A stretch of 64,000 bases of DNA from Allobosea lupini (lineage in GTDB: Bacteria; Pseudomonadota; Alphaproteobacteria; Rhizobiales; Beijerinckiaceae), in NCBI RefSeq assembly GCF_900109525.1, contig NZ_FOAN01000004.1, forward strand, positions 372,001 through 436,000, read 5' to 3'. The notes beneath the pieces were generated by a model, which was not told where the DNA came from, ran no database searches, and saw only the letters and a program-made list of their open reading frames with translations. A program made the translations under genes and the position numbers. Below, piece after piece: positions 62,872-64,000 of the stretch. The first letter of the stretch is position 1; each line of letters opens with the position of its first letter.

Positions 62872-63510
62872 CTAGCGCCAGCCCGGCCCCGACAACGGCT
62901 GGAAGCCGATCGCGCCGGCCGGGATGGCCGGTCTGAGCAGCATCTGCTCGCGTGCTTCGCCCCAGGCCGGCCCCTGGCGCTGCTGCTTGGCGGTCAGCAC
63001 GGCCTTCTGCGTCTTGATCTTGGCCTTGGCGATCTTGTGCTTGCCGCCCGAGGACGCCTTGGCGAAGCGCGAGAGATTATCGGGCGCGGCGCCGTTCAAG
63101 GCGATGCGCGTGTCGCCAGCGCCGTGCTTCTTGACCAGCGCGAAGAGCTTGGCGGCGTTGGCCGGATGCAGGCGGATGCAGCCATGCGAGGCCGGGCGGC
63201 CGAGCGCGCCGACGGCTGTCGTGCCATGGATGGCGTAGCCGCCGCGGAAGAACACGGCATAGGGCATCGCCCCGCCATATTTGCGCGAGTACCAGCTGCG
63301 CTCGAGCCGGGTCGGGCGATAGACTCCGTTGGGCGAGCGGAAGCCCTTGCGGCCGGACGAGATCGCCCAGTTGTAGGTTTCGCCATCGCTGGTGGCGACG
63401 CTCATGCGCTGGTTGGCGATATCGACGCGGACATCGACCTTGGCCTGCGCCGCGGCGAGGCCGGCGAGCGAGGCGCATAAGAAAGCGAGAATGCCGAGAA
63501 GGCGGGACAT
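62872..63510 (-). CDS. L,D-transpeptidase (YkuD family)
   Basis: The 212-aa product has a signal peptide (LLGILAFLCASLAGLAAAQA) and a YkuD domain. The motif is AIHGTTAVGALGRPASHGCIRLHPANA, with H95, H109 and catalytic C111. A basic Lys/Ala-rich C-terminal extension follows (KHKIAKAKIKTQKAVLTAKQ), which could bind the wall or membranes. These enzymes make 3-3 cross-links or attach proteins to peptidoglycan in the periplasm. The start at 63510 is the one that gives a normal signal peptide. Confidence 0.92.
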   Translation of the reverse strand: MSRLLGILAFLCASLAGLAAAQAKVDVRVDIANQRMSVATSDGETYNWAISSGRKGFRSPNGVYRPTRLERSWYSRKYGGAMPYAVFFRGGYAIHGTTAVGALGRPASHGCIRLHPANAAKLFALVKKHGAGDTRIALNGAAPDNLSRFAKASSGGKHKIAKAKIKTQKAVLTAKQQRQGPAWGEAREQMLLRPAIPAGAIGFQPLSGPGWR

Positions 63511-63693
63511 GACGCGACTCCTGAACGACGCAACCTGAAGAAAACGGCTCTTTGGTCGCTGTCGCTCGGGCGCGTGCGCCATGCGAAGCCAGCCCCGGCC
63601 TTGCCCTAAAGGAATCCCGAGGGGCCGATGCTTGTAAAGCTGAAACCGCTAAAATGGTTTCCAGTCGCGTCCTGTTGAAGCGACTGTCCTGCG

Positions 63694-64000
63694 CTAGTCG
63701 AAGAACACGATCCAGGCGAGCAGCGCCGCGATCAGCCAGAGCGCCCAGTTGCCCCAGCGGTTGCGCGCTGCTTCCGCCCGGCCGATCGCCTGGATGCTGG
63801 CCTCGTCGAGCGAGAAGCCGTGGCGCGACGACTCTTCCAGCTGACCGAGCACGCGCTCGGCCCGGCCGACCGTCTCCGGCAGGTTGGCGAGGCTCACCGC
63901 CAGGGTGCGGACGCTGCGGCCGGCATCCTCGATGCGCCCGATCGGGCCGAGATTGCGCGTCAGCCAGTCGCGCACCACCGGCTCGGCCGTGGTCCACATG
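63694..64000 (-). CDS. ubiB: probable UbiB/AarF-family protein, C-terminal end (runs off the window)
   Basis: Only the last 102 codons are visible. They read MWTTAEPVVRDWLTRNLGPIG, then a helical stretch LPETVGRAERVLGQLEESSRHGF, and a final membrane segment NWALWLIAALLAWIVFFD. This matches my recollection of the tail of alphaproteobacterial UbiB (ubiquinone-synthesis kinase-like protein), which ends with membrane helices. The kinase-like core is outside, so the call is tentative. An inverted repeat (CAGTCGC 63662-63668, GCGACTG 63680-63686) lies just past the stop and may be a weak terminator. Confidence 0.6.
   Translation of the reverse strand, partial: MWTTAEPVVRDWLTRNLGPIGRIEDAGRSVRTLAVSLANLPETVGRAERVLGQLEESSRHGFSLDEASIQAIGRAEAARNRWGNWALWLIAALLAWIVFFD

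Overview
The window is about 64 kb of high-GC chromosome, densely packed with long operons. It carries no rRNA, tRNA, insertion sequence, phage or CRISPR that I can see. Gene content points to an alphaproteobacterium of the order Hyphomicrobiales (Rhizobiales). The evidence is GcrA with GANTC sites, a phoR-pst-phoU-phoB cluster, an argD-argF-hslO order, a two-domain MaeB, a CpaA-F/Tad pilus and a chemoreceptor with a LytS-type sensor. A Bosea-like genus is my guess from general resemblance; the sequence alone does not prove it.

Layout. (1) 1-4.0 kb: hslO (partial), argF and argD on the minus strand. A 660-bp divergent region with inverted repeats and six GANTC sites follows, then gcrA and ynfA on the plus strand. 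(2) 4.0-10.6 kb: a complete phosphate regulon on the minus strand, transcribed phoR, pstS, pstC, pstA, pstB, phoU, phoB. A clear Pho box lies in front of pstS and two strong hairpins separate pstS from pstC. (3) 10.7-19.6 kb: accessory minus-strand genes. These are a LuxR-type regulator, a YbhN-like membrane protein, an ABC-F ATPase, an unrecognised 187-aa protein, an SbmA/ABCD-type exporter with a degenerate ATPase, and an ArsR/AHSA1/GST/AHSA1 cassette with a palindromic operator. (4) 19.7-34.8 kb: housekeeping genes (guaC, a BaiN-like flavoprotein, mutS, a chemoreceptor, maeB, a PBP-activator-like lipoprotein, rsmI, yraN, gshB, a MoeB/ThiF-family enzyme and an SDR). (5) 34.9-43.9 kb: a plus-strand operon for nucleoside uptake and breakdown. 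It encodes a BMP-type binding protein, an ATPase, two permeases, cytidine deaminase, purine nucleoside phosphorylase, deoC, deoA and a 2-hydroxyacid dehydrogenase. (6) 44-46.8 kb: an NlpC/P60 peptidase, a MarR regulator and an M17 aminopeptidase. (7) 46.9-57.6 kb: the Tad/Flp pilus locus. tadD and a CpaC-N-like protein are on the plus strand. pilA, cpaA, cpaB, cpaC, cpaD, cpaE, cpaF, tadB and tadC are on the minus strand. CtrA-like motifs lie upstream of three of its transcription units. (8) 57.7-64 kb: phosphohexomutase, a retropepsin-like protease, two sugar kinases (rbsK-like and dgoK), an aldose 1-epimerase, an L,D-transpeptidase, and the C-terminal end of a probable UbiB.

How the parts fit. 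The phosphate block is a self-contained sensing and uptake system. The nucleoside block imports nucleosides, deaminates or phosphorolyses them, and feeds deoxyribose 5-phosphate to DeoC. The Tad block makes and exports a 54-aa Flp pilin, and the CtrA-like and GANTC sites suggest a cell-cycle link. I found no convincing new multi-gene defence or mobile system. The points most worth checking are the GANTC cluster at gcrA, the soluble PhoR, the exporter with a disabled-looking ATPase beside an unknown gene, and the shared CtrA-like motifs of the Tad locus.
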